Positions 53,890 through 63,272 of a DNA stretch of 64,000 nt are shown here, in pieces. Numbering within the stretch: the first letter of the stretch is position 1; every line of letters starts with the position of its first letter. Below the pieces are notes generated by a model, which was given only the letters and a program-made list of their open reading frames with translations, was not told the origin of the DNA and made no database searches. Origin of the DNA: Pseudomonas fluorescens Q2-87 (GTDB lineage: Bacteria; Pseudomonadota; Gammaproteobacteria; Pseudomonadales; Pseudomonadaceae); NCBI RefSeq assembly GCF_000281895.1, contig NZ_CM001558.1:310001-374000 (forward strand), read 5' to 3'. Made by a program: the position numbers and the translations under genes.

Positions 53890-54283
53890 TTTTTGTTTAG
53901 TTTAGGAAGGTCGACGAGTAGGACGATGAAAAGGCGTTTACAAGATCCTCGATAGAGCGCCGCCGCGCGACTGCACAGAAATCAACATTTTGCTGGTACC
54001 GAGGTTTAGAGAAGCGATTAAAAAAAGTTCATGCTTGGAGGCGTCTGTTAATCGATTCAGCGGACGCTCAGGAAACTCCGATAAGCCTGCACAACCCCGG
54101 GTTCTCTGGCGAACAGGCCGTTAAGGAAGCGTATCGGCCTCATTTGGGCAGGATTGGATCCGACAAACGGTTCAGCATCGGCAAGCAATTGGAGCAGCAG
54201 CTCTAATAGCGAGCAATTGCTCTAACGGTTTACGACTGCCAGGGATGAAAAACCGCAATGGTGCTGCTCGTGGGCGACCGGGT
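53890..54283. other. Gap upstream of rspR, right edge of T3SS island
   Basis: No gene is supported in these 394 bases, which are visibly richer in A and T than the flanks (for example around 53965-54060). The rspR promoter must lie here; I could not pick a reliable -35/-10 or -24/-12. Confidence 0.5.
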
Positions 54284-54862
54284 TCATGGGGTGGAAGTCG
54301 ACCACGGGCAATAGCAGCCCACCGCCAAAGTGTGGGTTGCATTGACCGCCCGGCCAACGCTCAACGCCTCGAGAATCGGTTCGATGAAGCTGTTGCTCGA
54401 GTTGCAGGTCAGGCCTTCGCTGTAAGGGCCGAAATACGCCAGTTCGCCGCTGTGATCCCAGATCGCCACGGCTGGGCTGGCGGGGATCTGGTTCGAGCCG
54501 GGCAGCGCGGCGAGAGGTTTGAGGCGCGTCAGCGTGGCCGGTAATTGGCCCTGGCTGCCGGTCTTTTGTACGGCATAGAACTCGACGCCTTGCGGCAGGT
54601 ATTTATCGACCAGCTCGGAAAGGTGTTGTTGATTGCCAACGTTGCACGGGCAGGCCGGGTCCCAGAAATGCACGAGACGGATCGGGCCGGGGCCGGCGAG
54701 GTCGGCGGGCAGGCGCAGTGGATCGCCGGAAAACACCGCCGTATGTTGGCTGAAGGCCCGCAGGAAACGTCCCTGGAACCAGTCGTAGGCCATCCACAAC
54801 ACGACGGCGCATCCGAGGGCGAGCAGGCTGGCAAGCAAGGTCGTGCGGTGGGACGGGCGCAT
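54284..54862 (-). CDS. Membrane-anchored thioredoxin-like protein (DUF6436 type)
   Basis: A 192-aa protein with one N-terminal membrane anchor (LLASLLALGCAVVLWMAYDWF). The periplasmic part has a thioredoxin-like strand-loop-helix LVHFWDPACPCNVGNQQHLSELV, with CPC in place of the usual CxxC, and SPAVAIWDHSGELAYFGPY, a cis-Pro-like region. The C-terminus has further Cys (EGLTCNSS, VGCYCPW). This composition matches small Pseudomonas proteins of the DUF6436 group. A role in periplasmic redox chemistry is a guess from the fold. It diverges from the hydrolase gene. Confidence 0.8.
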   Translation of the reverse strand: MRPSHRTTLLASLLALGCAVVLWMAYDWFQGRFLRAFSQHTAVFSGDPLRLPADLAGPGPIRLVHFWDPACPCNVGNQQHLSELVDKYLPQGVEFYAVQKTGSQGQLPATLTRLKPLAALPGSNQIPASPAVAIWDHSGELAYFGPYSEGLTCNSSNSFIEPILEALSVGRAVNATHTLAVGCYCPWSTSTP

Positions 54863-54967
54863 GAAGTCGATCCTCTGGAGCCGCGTAGCTTGCCATGCCT
54901 GTCGCGACAGATGAATATCGCAGGCCTAAAAGTCTGTTTCGCGCGATGCGCCTGCCTGGGAATACTG

Positions 54968-55915
54968 ATGCCTGCCACTTTTGATCCGGATGACCTGCGC
55001 GCCAGCCTGCTGCCCCTGGCTCAGTGGCAACCCCTGTCGGAGCAGGCGCAGGCTTACCAGCGGTTCTATGGATTGGATTTCCCCCAATACCCGTTGCGTA
55101 AGGGATTGGGGCGTTTCGAGATCGACGGGTATGAGGTGGTTGCCCAAGCCTGGTGGCCGGAAAAAGCCGTGGCGACGATGTTCGTGTTCCACGGTTACTA
55201 CGATCACATGGGGTTGTACCGGCACTTGATCGAATGGGCGCTGGGGCAGAAATTCGCGGTGATTGCCTGCGACTTGCCGGGTCATGGCCTGTCCAGCGGC
55301 GAGCGCGCCAGCATTGGCGATTTCGCCGAATACCAGGCGACGTTGCAGGGCCTGCTGGTCGAGGCCGGCACATTGGGCCTGCCGCAACCCTGGCATCTGT
55401 GTGGGCAAAGCACTGGCGGGGCGATCGTGGTCGATCACGTGCTCAACCACGGCGCGCACAGCCCGGCCCAGGGCCAGGTCATCCTGTTGTCGCCCCTGGT
55501 GCGGCCACGGGCCTGGGGCTGGTCGCGGCTGAGTTATTACTTGCTCAAACCTTTCGTGACCGGCATCGCCCGTCGCTTCAGCGAGAACTCCACTGACCCC
55601 CAGTTCTTGCCATTTCTACAGGCCGATCCGCTGCAACCGCTGCGCCTGCCCACCGCGTGGGTTGGCGCGTTGGGGCGTTGGATCAAACGCATCGAAGCCG
55701 CCCCGAGCAGCCCACGCCAGCCGCTGATCGTGCAAGGGCAGGCGGACATGACGGTGGATTGGGCGCACAACCTGCAAGTGCTGCGCAGCAAGTTCGACCG
55801 GCCCCAAGTGTTGATGCTGCCCGAGGGCCGGCATCATCTGGCGAACGAGGCCCTGGCGATGCGGCAGGAGATGTTTGGGTTTCTGACGAAGCGGATGAGC
55901 CGGGTTCGGCGGTGA
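54968..55915 (+). CDS. Alpha/beta hydrolase (monoacylglycerol-lipase-like)
   Basis: A 315-aa alpha/beta hydrolase of the Hydrolase_4 family. The oxyanion segment is FVFHGYYDHMGLY, the nucleophile elbow is LCGQSTGGAIV (GxSxG), and a later D (GQADMTVDW) and H (EGRHHLANE) complete the triad. The lid region lies between about 170 and 235. Start at 54968 is preceded by CTGGGAATACTG; an ATG at 54911 is possible. No signal peptide. Substrate probably a lysophospholipid or monoacylglycerol ester, by family only. Confidence 0.88.
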   Translation: MPATFDPDDLRASLLPLAQWQPLSEQAQAYQRFYGLDFPQYPLRKGLGRFEIDGYEVVAQAWWPEKAVATMFVFHGYYDHMGLYRHLIEWALGQKFAVIACDLPGHGLSSGERASIGDFAEYQATLQGLLVEAGTLGLPQPWHLCGQSTGGAIVVDHVLNHGAHSPAQGQVILLSPLVRPRAWGWSRLSYYLLKPFVTGIARRFSENSTDPQFLPFLQADPLQPLRLPTAWVGALGRWIKRIEAAPSSPRQPLIVQGQADMTVDWAHNLQVLRSKFDRPQVLMLPEGRHHLANEALAMRQEMFGFLTKRMSRVRR

Positions 55916-55924
55916 CTGATCAAT

Positions 55925-56026
55925 CGCCTTCGCGAGCAAGCCCGCTCCCACATGGGATCTTCGCCGGTCGAAGAACTTAAGTTCACTCAAGACCCTGTGG
56001 GAGCGGGCTTGCTCGCGATGGCGGCC
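55925..56026. repeat. Inverted pair of REP elements
   Basis: CGCGAGCAAGCCCGCTCCCAC and its reverse complement (GTGGGAGCGGGCTTGCTCGC) face each other across about 50 bases, a REPIN-like unit between convergent genes. Confidence 0.75.
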
Positions 56027-56043
56027 ATGCAGGCGCTGCGAAT

Positions 56044-56787
56044 CTACTGCCCGAGATTCTGTCCCACCGCCAGCCCCGCCCGAATCGCCGCCAAAGCCGC
56101 CTGATAATAAGCCTGGCCCTCGGCCGATTCGGCGAACGTGGCGAATTCTTCCAGCTCGGTGTCCGTCAAGTCACGGTAGACATACAGCAGCGTGTTGTTC
56201 AGGTCGGCGCCGATCTGCTCCATCAGCCGCTGACGCTGGCCGTTCAGCATGCCTTGGGCCTGGCCGCCGCCCAACAGTCCGGGGATCATCGAACTCAGGC
56301 TGTCGGCCGCGACACCGGCGATCGCCAGGCTGACCTCGGCGCCGGCTTCGCGGGCGGGCAGGGCCTGGGCCAGGTGACCGATGGTCAGCAAGCGGTTGTC
56401 GCTGGCTTGCATCTTCGGCAGGCCCTTGGCGTTCTTGGCCAATTGATCGCGCCGGGTCGCCAACAGCTCGGCGGAAACCACCTTGCGGCCCAGGGGTGAT
56501 TGGAAAAATTCCAGCGCCGGGCTTGGGTCTCGCAGGTTCTTGCGCATTTGCGCCTCGGCCCGCTGGTCCATGGCCTGGGGGGCGAAGCGTTGGTTGCTGT
56601 TGTTCACCAGCGCCTGGAACACCGCCGGTGGCAGGCTATTTTGATAGCGCTGCTGCGCGGCGCTCAAGGCATCGTTGAAATGCGCACGTTGTTCCGGCCA
56701 GCCGGCGACCTTGTACAACTGGTCATAGCTGTCTGCCCAGGCGGGCAACACGCAGAACATCAACAGTGAGAAAAGCAAACGGCGCAT
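56044..56787 (-). CDS. Periplasmic DUF2059-like protein
   Basis: A 247-aa protein with a signal peptide (MRRLLFSLLMFCVLPAWA) and an otherwise helical mature part. The C-terminal segment YVYRDLTDTELEEFATFAESAEGQAYYQAALAAIRAG is the hallmark of DUF2059, here in a repeated form with QRYQNSLPPAVFQAL earlier. The start at 56787 follows GACAGGAGTCCCT; 22 upstream codons lack signal features. Function unknown. It stands alone between a REP pair and a divergent oxygenase gene. Confidence 0.85.
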   Translation of the reverse strand: MRRLLFSLLMFCVLPAWADSYDQLYKVAGWPEQRAHFNDALSAAQQRYQNSLPPAVFQALVNNSNQRFAPQAMDQRAEAQMRKNLRDPSPALEFFQSPLGRKVVSAELLATRRDQLAKNAKGLPKMQASDNRLLTIGHLAQALPAREAGAEVSLAIAGVAADSLSSMIPGLLGGGQAQGMLNGQRQRLMEQIGADLNNTLLYVYRDLTDTELEEFATFAESAEGQAYYQAALAAIRAGLAVGQNLGQ

Positions 56788-56927
56788 AGGGACTCCTGTC
56801 AGCAGCCGACTATTCTCCGTGGGGTGTGGGATCTTGTCGAGAATTCGTATCAAGTTCGTACCGTGGTGCCATCTGGCGCGGCGAACCTGCTGCGTGGCGC
56901 TGTCGGTTTTGCAGGCACAGGAATACT

Positions 56928-57560
56928 ATGCGCGCCATGCAAATACCTTCTGATCATCCGCTGCTGCTACGTATCGTGGACGACCTCGCCGAGCGCGGCT
57001 GGTCGCAGCAGGACATTTTCCTGCCGGATGCGCTGACTCGCGCCCTCGCGGCCGAATGTCGGCAACGTGCCGCCGAAGGCGAACTGGCCCCGGCGGCAGT
57101 CGGGCGCGGGCCGTTTTCGGAGATCCGGGAGGGCATTCGCGGTGACCGGATCCAATGGATCGAGCCCGGCCAGGCGCAAGCCTGTGACGATTATCTGATG
57201 CTGATGGACAGCCTGCGTGAGGCGATGAATCGTGGGCTTTTCCTGGGCCTGGAAGATTTCGAGAGCCACTTCGCCCTTTACCCGCCCGGCGCGTTCTACC
57301 TCAAGCACGTCGACCGCTTTCGCGACGATGACCGACGCATGGTGTCGGCGGTGCTCTACCTCAATGAGGCCTGGCAGCCGGAGCATGGCGGGCAATTGCG
57401 CATGTACTTGGACGACGCCGTGGAACAGGACGTGGTGCCCATCGGCGGCTGCCTGGTGGTGTTCCTCTCGGGGGATATTCCTCACGAAGTGTTGCCGGCC
57501 ACGCGGGATCGCCTGTCACTGACCGGCTGGTTCCGGCGCCGTGGCAATGAGTTGTTTTGA
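56928..57560 (+). CDS. 2-oxoglutarate/Fe(II)-dependent oxygenase (prolyl-4-hydroxylase-like)
   Basis: A 210-aa 2OG-Fe(II) oxygenase. The iron ligands HxD appear in YLKHVDRFRDD and the distal H in SGDIPHEVLP, followed by R in ATRDRLSLTGWFRR that binds 2-oxoglutarate. SAVLYLNEAW is also standard for the P4Hc family. The ATG at 56928 has AGGA nearby; a second ATG nine bases later is possible. Related proteins include PiuC-like and EF-Tu prolyl hydroxylases; the substrate is not clear. Its stop is three bases from the DUF523 start. Confidence 0.87.
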   Translation: MRAMQIPSDHPLLLRIVDDLAERGWSQQDIFLPDALTRALAAECRQRAAEGELAPAAVGRGPFSEIREGIRGDRIQWIEPGQAQACDDYLMLMDSLREAMNRGLFLGLEDFESHFALYPPGAFYLKHVDRFRDDDRRMVSAVLYLNEAWQPEHGGQLRMYLDDAVEQDVVPIGGCLVVFLSGDIPHEVLPATRDRLSLTGWFRRRGNELF

Positions 57561-57562
57561 AC

Positions 57563-58096
57563 ATGGAAAAGATTCTGGTCAGTCGCTGCCTGCTCGGCCA
57601 TCGTGTGCGCTATGACGGTGGCGCGAGCGGGCCATTCGATCAGCTACAGCAGTGGCTCGACGACGGCCGGGTCGTGCCGCTGTGCCCGGAAGTCGCCGGC
57701 GGCTTGTCCACCCCTCGGGCGGCGGCGGAGATCCCCGGCGGGCAGGGCGGACAAGTGCTCGACGGTCGCGCAGCGGTGATCACCACTGACGGCGAAGACG
57801 TCAGCGCGCAATTCTTGTCAGGTGCGTACCAAGCGCTGGCGTTGGTGCGTGAGCATGGCATCCGGATCGCCGTGCTCAAGGCCAACAGCCCATCGTGCGG
57901 GAACCTGCTGACCTATGACGGGACGTTCGGCGGCGTGAAAGTCCCTGGTGAAGGCGTGACGGCAGCCTTGCTCAAGCGACATGGAGTAAAGGTGTTCAGT
58001 GAACTGGAATTGCCTGAAGTGGCTGTCGCTCTTGTGGCGAGGGAGCTTGCTCCCGCCGGGCCACGCAGTGGCCCCAAAAAGCCGGAACGAGGTTGA
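57563..58096 (+). CDS. DUF523-family protein with REP-encoded tail
   Basis: A 177-aa protein. The core (residues 1-155) has all features of DUF523: EKILVSRCLLGHRVRYDGG, VVPLCPEVAGGLSTPRAAAEI, KANSPSCG and ITYDGTF-like LLTYDGTFGGVKVPGEGVTAALL, with conserved Cys (9, 37 and 110 by approximate count). Its function is not established. The last about 20 codons (LVARELAPAGPRSGP) are read from a REP element that replaced the normal end, making the protein longer than usual. Directly follows the oxygenase gene, probably one transcript. Confidence 0.87.
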   Translation: MEKILVSRCLLGHRVRYDGGASGPFDQLQQWLDDGRVVPLCPEVAGGLSTPRAAAEIPGGQGGQVLDGRAAVITTDGEDVSAQFLSGAYQALALVREHGIRIAVLKANSPSCGNLLTYDGTFGGVKVPGEGVTAALLKRHGVKVFSELELPEVAVALVARELAPAGPRSGPKKPERG

Positions 58097-58166
58097 CCTG
58101 AGACACCGACGTGTCCGGTTTTGGGGCTGCTGCGCAGCCCAGCGGGAGCAAGCTCCCTCGCCACGG
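58030..58166. repeat. Inverted pair of REP elements, left one inside a gene
   Basis: GTGGCGAGGGAGCTTGCTCCC (about 58034-58055) and its reverse complement GGGAGCAAGCTCCCTCGCCAC (about 58143-58164) flank an inner palindrome-rich spacer. The left copy encodes the C-terminus of the DUF523 protein. Confidence 0.8.
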
Positions 58167-58180
58167 GGTTTTGTGTCGCT

Positions 58181-59554
58181 TCAGATTTCTTCGGCCAACC
58201 GCTCGATCTGCTCCTGCCGTTCTGCCTGGCTCAATCGCGGCTGAGGATTCAAAGAGGACCATTGCGGATACGCCCGGGCCTTGCTCAAGGCTTCGGGCAA
58301 CTTGCCTTCGCGCCAGGCTTTGTCCTCAGGCGGGGCGATGCGGATGCTGTCCATCGCCGCATGGCCGCGCTGGTCGAGTGCGTGCAACAGCTGGCGCTGG
58401 CGCAAGGCCAACAGGCGCAGCACGTTGTCATCCACCGTCAGCTCGCGCTGGCCCTTGAGCTTGCCCATCAGCCGATTGCCATAGCTGCGTGCGGTTTGCA
58501 GGGCACCGCCAGCGATGGCCCCGGCCAGGGCGGCGGCGCCGAGGGTCAGGCCGCCCACCAGCAAATCGACGCCGGCGCCGGCCGCTGCGCCCGCCGCGAT
58601 CCCGCTGCCGACCCGCACGCCCAATTGCTTGAGGGTTTCGGGGTTGAACAAATCATCGCCCCAACGCCCGTCGAGCAGCGGCAGGTCGCTGGCGGCAGCG
58701 TCGCGGGGACGGAAGGCGTAGAGCTTGAGCAGGGCCTCGACGCACCGTTGTTCCCGCTGCCGCACCGCGTTGCGCAAGTCGCTGATGGCTTGGTGCTCAA
58801 GCTCGGGAGTGCTGGCGACGCTGCGTCGGCAGGCGGCGCAGTCGATCAGCAGTTCGGCGATCAGTCGCGCCGCGCTCTGCTGCCGGGCCAGACGTTGGGC
58901 CTGCTGGTCGGCTATCAACCGTTCCAGTTGGCCGCGAGCGCTTTCCAGCAACAGCGCGAGGCTTTCATACAGGCGCCGTTCGCCGTCTTCGGGCGGGGCA
59001 ACACTGTCAAAGCGCACCAGGGCGTGCAGGCCCAATCGCGCCAGGGCTTCGCGCCAGTCGGGCTCGCGATGGTGGGTGCTGCTGACAAAATTCAATACCG
59101 GCAACAAGGGCTTGCCGCAACTGGCGAGGACTTCCAACTCATCGCGATATTTGGCCAGCACCGGTTCCCGGGCGTCGATCACATACAGTCCGGCATCGCT
59201 GGCGAGCAATTGCCGCAGCACCTTGGCTTCCTGCTCGAAGCGTTGCCGCGCCTCGCTGCCATCGAGAAAGCGCGCCAGGCGCGCCGGACCGTCCAGGCGT
59301 TCGCCAGGGCGTTCAAGGCGTTCGAGATAATCGAGCAGGGCGATGGCGTCTTCCAGCCCCGGCGTGTCGTACAGCTCCAGCAAGGCCTCGCCGTCCACCG
59401 ACAAACGCGCGCCCTCGACGTGGCGAGTGGTGCTGGGGCGGTGGGAGACTTCGCCGAAGCCGACGTCCCGGGTCAACGTTCGCAACAACGAGGTCTTACC
59501 GACGTTGGTATGGCCGACCACGGCGAGTTTCAGCGGCTTGATGGCGTCAGTCAT
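58181..59554 (-). CDS. GTPase with DUF3482 domain
   Basis: A 457-aa Era/EngA-like GTPase. G1 is GHTNVGKT (14-21), G3 is DTPGLED, and the G4-like VLNFVSSTHH is divergent from NKxD. The C-terminal half (DUF3482) has an Ala/Gly-rich hydrophobic stretch (GVDLLVGGLTLGAAALAGAIAGGAL) that may insert in the membrane, and a charged end rich in Glu, Arg and Gln. It overlaps the end of the DUF2868 gene by 8 bases; these two genes are commonly paired in Pseudomonas next to folA. Role unknown. Confidence 0.86.
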   Translation of the reverse strand: MTDAIKPLKLAVVGHTNVGKTSLLRTLTRDVGFGEVSHRPSTTRHVEGARLSVDGEALLELYDTPGLEDAIALLDYLERLERPGERLDGPARLARFLDGSEARQRFEQEAKVLRQLLASDAGLYVIDAREPVLAKYRDELEVLASCGKPLLPVLNFVSSTHHREPDWREALARLGLHALVRFDSVAPPEDGERRLYESLALLLESARGQLERLIADQQAQRLARQQSAARLIAELLIDCAACRRSVASTPELEHQAISDLRNAVRQREQRCVEALLKLYAFRPRDAAASDLPLLDGRWGDDLFNPETLKQLGVRVGSGIAAGAAAGAGVDLLVGGLTLGAAALAGAIAGGALQTARSYGNRLMGKLKGQRELTVDDNVLRLLALRQRQLLHALDQRGHAAMDSIRIAPPEDKAWREGKLPEALSKARAYPQWSSLNPQPRLSQAERQEQIERLAEEI

Positions 59555-60914
59555 GGCCGCTCTCCAGCCAGTTCAGGGGGGCGCAATCGGCGAACGGCAA
59601 TTGCAGCTGGCGCAGCGCGTTGTGCCAGTCGCCCAGGCGCTCGGCGTCCAGCGCTTCGCCGGGCGGCACCTGTAACAGCCAGACGCGGGTGGCGCCGGCG
59701 CTGCGGGCCAACTCGGCGATCAATGCCAGGCTGCCGCGGTCCGGTGAGCGGCGTGGGTCGCAGGCAATCGCCAGTCGGGCAGGGGGAAAGCGCGACAGTT
59801 GCTCAAGAAGTTTGTGGCGCGACTCGCGGCTGTCGAGAATGCCGGCGTTTTTCACGCTGCCGGGCAGTTTTGGCGGCCAGGGCCGCTCGTCCAACTCAAT
59901 GGCCACCAACAGCGCGCCGTCGCTGTGCATCGGATTCTGGGTGGTTTCGACCGGATGCAACTGCGCGGGCGCGGCGTCGTTGACGCCCAGGCGCTCACTG
60001 CTGGGCATCAGGCGTTCGCGCAGTTGCGCGTAACCCGGCAGGTTCAAGTCCAGGCGCAACGTGGCCCGGCCGCGCCGCCAGCGCCACAGGCACAGCAGCG
60101 CCAGGCACAGGCGCGGCAACACGCCGTAGACCAGCAGCACGCCCACCAACCAGCCGGCCCAGGCCTGGCGGGCGCTTTCGATGTTGAGGGCTGCGTCGCC
60201 ACTGGCGCGGATCATGTCCACGGTTGGCACGCTCAAACCCAACAGTGCGGGCAAAGCACCGAGGGCCTGGGTCACGGCAACGAAGGTCTCGCCGCCAAGG
60301 ATCGTGGTCTCCCAGACAAAGCCATAGCGCCGGGTCGCCATCAGCATCAGTACGATGACCAGCGCACTGAGCATCGCCAGCAGCCATAAGCCGTTGACCA
60401 GCCCACCGAGCGCCCAGCGATTGAGCTTGTGGCGTTGCAGCAACAGCAGCAGGGCCGGCGCCAATTGGGCGGCCTTGGCATCGCGGGCAAGCTTTTCGCT
60501 GAGCCACAACCACAAGCGTCCCAACGTTGCGCCTTGCTCGCTGGCGAATATCAGGCCCAGGGCCCAGCCGATGAGCAGGATCAGGTTCAACCCCAGCAGG
60601 CTGCCCAGGGCCCAGAACACATTGACGGGTGTTTGCCCGTCACCGAGCGCGGCGAACCCGAGGCCGGCGCCGCTGATGATGGCGAGCGCCGCCAGGACGA
60701 TCAACGCCAGCCGCGCCCCTTGCAGCCAATGGCGCAGGGCTTGGGTGAGACCATCACGTTCGGCCAGCGAGCGGGCACGGCGGCGGATGCGGGTGGATAA
60801 GTCGCCGCCCGCCGCACGGGCCAGGCGATTGGCTTCCTGGTCCTCGAGCGGGCCGGCGTGTTCTTCACGCAGGCGAACCGTCTCGGTCAACCAGAGGTTC
60901 TGCAGTTCTGTCAC
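59547..60914 (-). CDS. Membrane protein with DUF2868 domain
   Basis: A 455-aa protein with an N-terminal helical region (VTELQNLWLTETVRLREEHAG), at least four membrane segments (for example LALIVLAALAIISGAGLGFAAL, GLNLILLIGWALGLIFA, VNGLWLLAMLSALVIVLMLMA, WLVGVLLVYGVLPRLCLALL) and a cytosolic C-terminal part with LLVAIELDERPWP and TRVWLLQVPPGE. The GTG at 60914 is taken as start; the frame continues upstream but only through the antisense of folA. Paired with the DUF3482 GTPase gene, which suggests a joint, unknown membrane function. Confidence 0.83.
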   Translation of the reverse strand: MTELQNLWLTETVRLREEHAGPLEDQEANRLARAAGGDLSTRIRRRARSLAERDGLTQALRHWLQGARLALIVLAALAIISGAGLGFAALGDGQTPVNVFWALGSLLGLNLILLIGWALGLIFASEQGATLGRLWLWLSEKLARDAKAAQLAPALLLLLQRHKLNRWALGGLVNGLWLLAMLSALVIVLMLMATRRYGFVWETTILGGETFVAVTQALGALPALLGLSVPTVDMIRASGDAALNIESARQAWAGWLVGVLLVYGVLPRLCLALLCLWRWRRGRATLRLDLNLPGYAQLRERLMPSSERLGVNDAAPAQLHPVETTQNPMHSDGALLVAIELDERPWPPKLPGSVKNAGILDSRESRHKLLEQLSRFPPARLAIACDPRRSPDRGSLALIAELARSAGATRVWLLQVPPGEALDAERLGDWHNALRQLQLPFADCAPLNWLESGHD

Positions 60915-61010
60915 GGGCGCTTCCGTTGCTCGAATGAGCGATGAGCATAACCTCTGTGGCGCTTGTCGGGGTACGTTGCCAGGCGGCGAGCCTCTGGTAT
61001 CCTCGCCGCC

Positions 61011-61523
61011 ATGAAAAAAACTCTCCCCCTCAGCCTGATCGCAGCCCTCGGTGAAAACCGCGTGATCGGCGTCGACAACAGCATGCCCTGGCACTTGCCG
61101 GAGGATTTCAAATACTTCAAGGCCACCACGCTGGGCAAGCCGATCATCATGGGGCGCAAGACCTGGGATTCCCTGGGGCGGCCGCTGCCGGGGCGCTTGA
61201 ACATCGTGGTCAGCCGTCAACCGGGCCTGGTGCTGGAAGGGGCGGAAGTCTTTTCCTCGCTGGACACAGCGGTGCAGCGAGCGCAGGCGTGGGCGCTGGA
61301 ACAGGGTGCCGATGAACTGATGCTGATCGGCGGTGCGCAGTTGTATGCCCAGGCCCTGGAACAGGCTGATCGGCTGTACCTCACCCGTGTGGCGCTGAGC
61401 CCGGATGGCGATGCGTGGTTCCCGGAGTTTGATTCGAGCCAGTGGAAGCTGGTTTCGAACCAGCCGAACCCGGCGCAAGGGGACAAGCCGGCTTATAGCT
61501 TCGAGGTGTGGGAGAAGCTCTAA
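61011..61523 (+). CDS. folA: Dihydrofolate reductase
   Basis: A 170-aa cytosolic enzyme reducing dihydrofolate to tetrahydrofolate with NADPH. The N-terminus is LPLSLIAALGENRVIGVDNSMPWHLPEDFKYFK, with the catalytic acid D27-like residue in LPED, and the NADPH segment MGRKTWDSLGRPLPGRLNIVVSRQ. GGAQLYAQALEQADRLYLT and WFPEFD are the standard later parts. The start at 61011 is preceded by TATCCTCGCCGCC, a weak ribosome site. A REP pair follows and separates it from tcyP. Confidence 0.95.
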   Translation: MKKTLPLSLIAALGENRVIGVDNSMPWHLPEDFKYFKATTLGKPIIMGRKTWDSLGRPLPGRLNIVVSRQPGLVLEGAEVFSSLDTAVQRAQAWALEQGADELMLIGGAQLYAQALEQADRLYLTRVALSPDGDAWFPEFDSSQWKLVSNQPNPAQGDKPAYSFEVWEKL

Positions 61524-61529
61524 GGCAAA

Positions 61530-61618
61530 AGCTTCGCGAGCAAGCCCGCTCCCACAATTGACCGAGTTGTATCAGCAGAAACCGGTCGACTGTGGGAGCG
61601 GGCTTGCTCGCGAAGGCG
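61530..61618. repeat. Inverted pair of REP elements
   Basis: TTCGCGAGCAAGCCCGCTCCCAC and GTGGGAGCGGGCTTGCTCGCGAA face each other across about 40 bases between the convergent folA and tcyP genes. Confidence 0.8.
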
Positions 61619-61637
61619 ATCGACCAGGCGCCGCAAC

Positions 61638-63029
61638 TCAAGCGTGCACCAATTCCCCATGCTCCTCGGCATCCAGCAACGCCTTGTCGGTTTGCTGCAT
61701 CACCTGGCTGGTGATCGCCCCGGCGGTGATCGAGCCGCTGACGTTCAACGCCGTGCGGCCCATGTCGATCAGTGGTTCGACGGAAATCAGCAGCGCCACC
61801 AACGAGACCGGCAAGCCCATGGCCGGTAGCACGATCAACGCAGCGAATGTCGCGCCGCCACCGACCCCGGCCACACCGGCTGAACTCAGGGTCACAATTG
61901 CCACCAGTGTCGCGATCCACAGCGGATCCAGCGGGTTGATGCCCACGGTCGGTGCGACCATCACCGCCAGCATGGCCGGATAGAGCCCGGCGCAGCCGTT
62001 CTGGCCGATGGTCGCGCCGAACGAAGCGCTGAAGCTGGCGATGGCCCGTGGAATGCCGAGGCGGCTGGTCTGGGCTTCAATGCTCAACGGGATGGTTGCG
62101 GCGCTGGAGCGGCTGGTGAACGCAAAGGTCAGCACCGGCCAGATCTTGCGGAAGAAGCGCAGCGGGTTTATTCCAGCGGCGGACACCAGCAGGCCATGAA
62201 CCACGAACATCAGGCCCAGCCCCAAGTACGACACCACGACAAAACTGCCGAGCTTGATGATGTCTTGCAGGTTGGAGCCGGCGACCACTTTGGTCATCAG
62301 TGCCAGCACACCGTATGGGGTCAACTTCATCACCAGGCGCACCAGGCGAGTCACCCAGCTTTGCAGGGTGTCGATGGCGTTGATCACTTTCTGACCTTTC
62401 TCCACATCATCCTTGAGCAATTGCAGGGCCGCGACACCCAGGAACGCGGCGAAAATCACCACGCTGATGATCGACGTCGGCTTGGCCCGGGCCAGGTCGG
62501 CGAAGGGGTTCTGTGGAATGAACGAAAGCAGCAGTTGCGGGACATTCAGGTCGGCGACCTTGCCGGCGTAGTCGCTTTGGATCACTTGCAGGCGCGCCAG
62601 CTCCTGGGTCCCGGCCACCAAGCCTTCGGCGGTGAGACCGAACAGGTTGGTCAGGCCGATGCCGATCAGGGCGGCGATGGCGGTGGTGAACAGCAACGTG
62701 CCGATGGTCAGGAAGCTGATCTTGCCCAGGGACGAGGCGTTATGCAGCCGGGCCACGGCGCTGAGAATCGAGGCGAAGACCAGCGGGATCACGATCATCT
62801 GCAGCAATTGCACGTAGCCGTTGCCCACCAGGTCGAACCAGCCGATCGAGGCTTTGAGCACCGGGTTACCTGCGCCATAAATCGCGTGCAGGGCGACACC
62901 GAACACCACGCCCAACGCCAGTGCCAGCAGCACTTTCTTGGCCAGGCTCCAGGTGCTGTGACGGGTTTGCGCCAGGCCGAACAGCAAGGCGAGGAACACC
63001 AGGAGATTGAGGATCAGCGGCAGATTCAT
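61638..63029 (-). CDS. tcyP: L-cystine transporter TcyP (dicarboxylate/cation symporter family)
   Basis: A 463-aa sodium/proton symporter of the DAACS family. The N-terminus [45 protein letters not shown] and [34 protein letters not shown] fit TcyP/YdjN proteins, which import L-cystine. The reentrant substrate loops are visible as [18 protein letters not shown] and [17 protein letters not shown]. About eight membrane helices are expected. The ATG at 63029 is used instead of the TTG one codon earlier. A cystine carrier also fits the sulfur-starvation theme, though it is far from the ssu genes. Confidence 0.9.
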   Translation of the reverse strand: MNLPLILNLLVFLALLFGLAQTRHSTWSLAKKVLLALALGVVFGVALHAIYGAGNPVLKASIGWFDLVGNGYVQLLQMIVIPLVFASILSAVARLHNASSLGKISFLTIGTLLFTTAIAALIGIGLTNLFGLTAEGLVAGTQELARLQVIQSDYAGKVADLNVPQLLLSFIPQNPFADLARAKPTSIISVVIFAAFLGVAALQLLKDDVEKGQKVINAIDTLQSWVTRLVRLVMKLTPYGVLALMTKVVAGSNLQDIIKLGSFVVVSYLGLGLMFVVHGLLVSAAGINPLRFFRKIWPVLTFAFTSRSSAATIPLSIEAQTSRLGIPRAIASFSASFGATIGQNGCAGLYPAMLAVMVAPTVGINPLDPLWIATLVAIVTLSSAGVAGVGGGATFAALIVLPAMGLPVSLVALLISVEPLIDMGRTALNVSGSITAGAITSQVMQQTDKALLDAEEHGELVHA

Positions 63030-63272
63030 CAAAAAGAGACTCCGATAAGACTGGCCAGTCGCTTGATGCTGCGACTGTGAGCCGGGAAGCCTAACAGCTT
63101 GATAACTATTGAATTAATACTAAAAGCGCATGTGAACTGTCGCTTTTGGAATAAGCCGCTGACGCTCTGGGGAATGCCACTGGCGTTATCGGGATGCAAG
63201 CGGTCGCGCACAGGCGAGGATTGTCACAGGCATTTGTTAGCGTCGAGTCTTTAAACCCTGGGAGTAACGCCG

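Noticed and set aside
59547..61478. 643-aa reading frame on the minus strand covering the DUF2868 gene and the folA region
   Set aside because: Its first 188 codons are the exact antisense of folA. The real start is the GTG at 60914 with a normal DUF2868 beginning.
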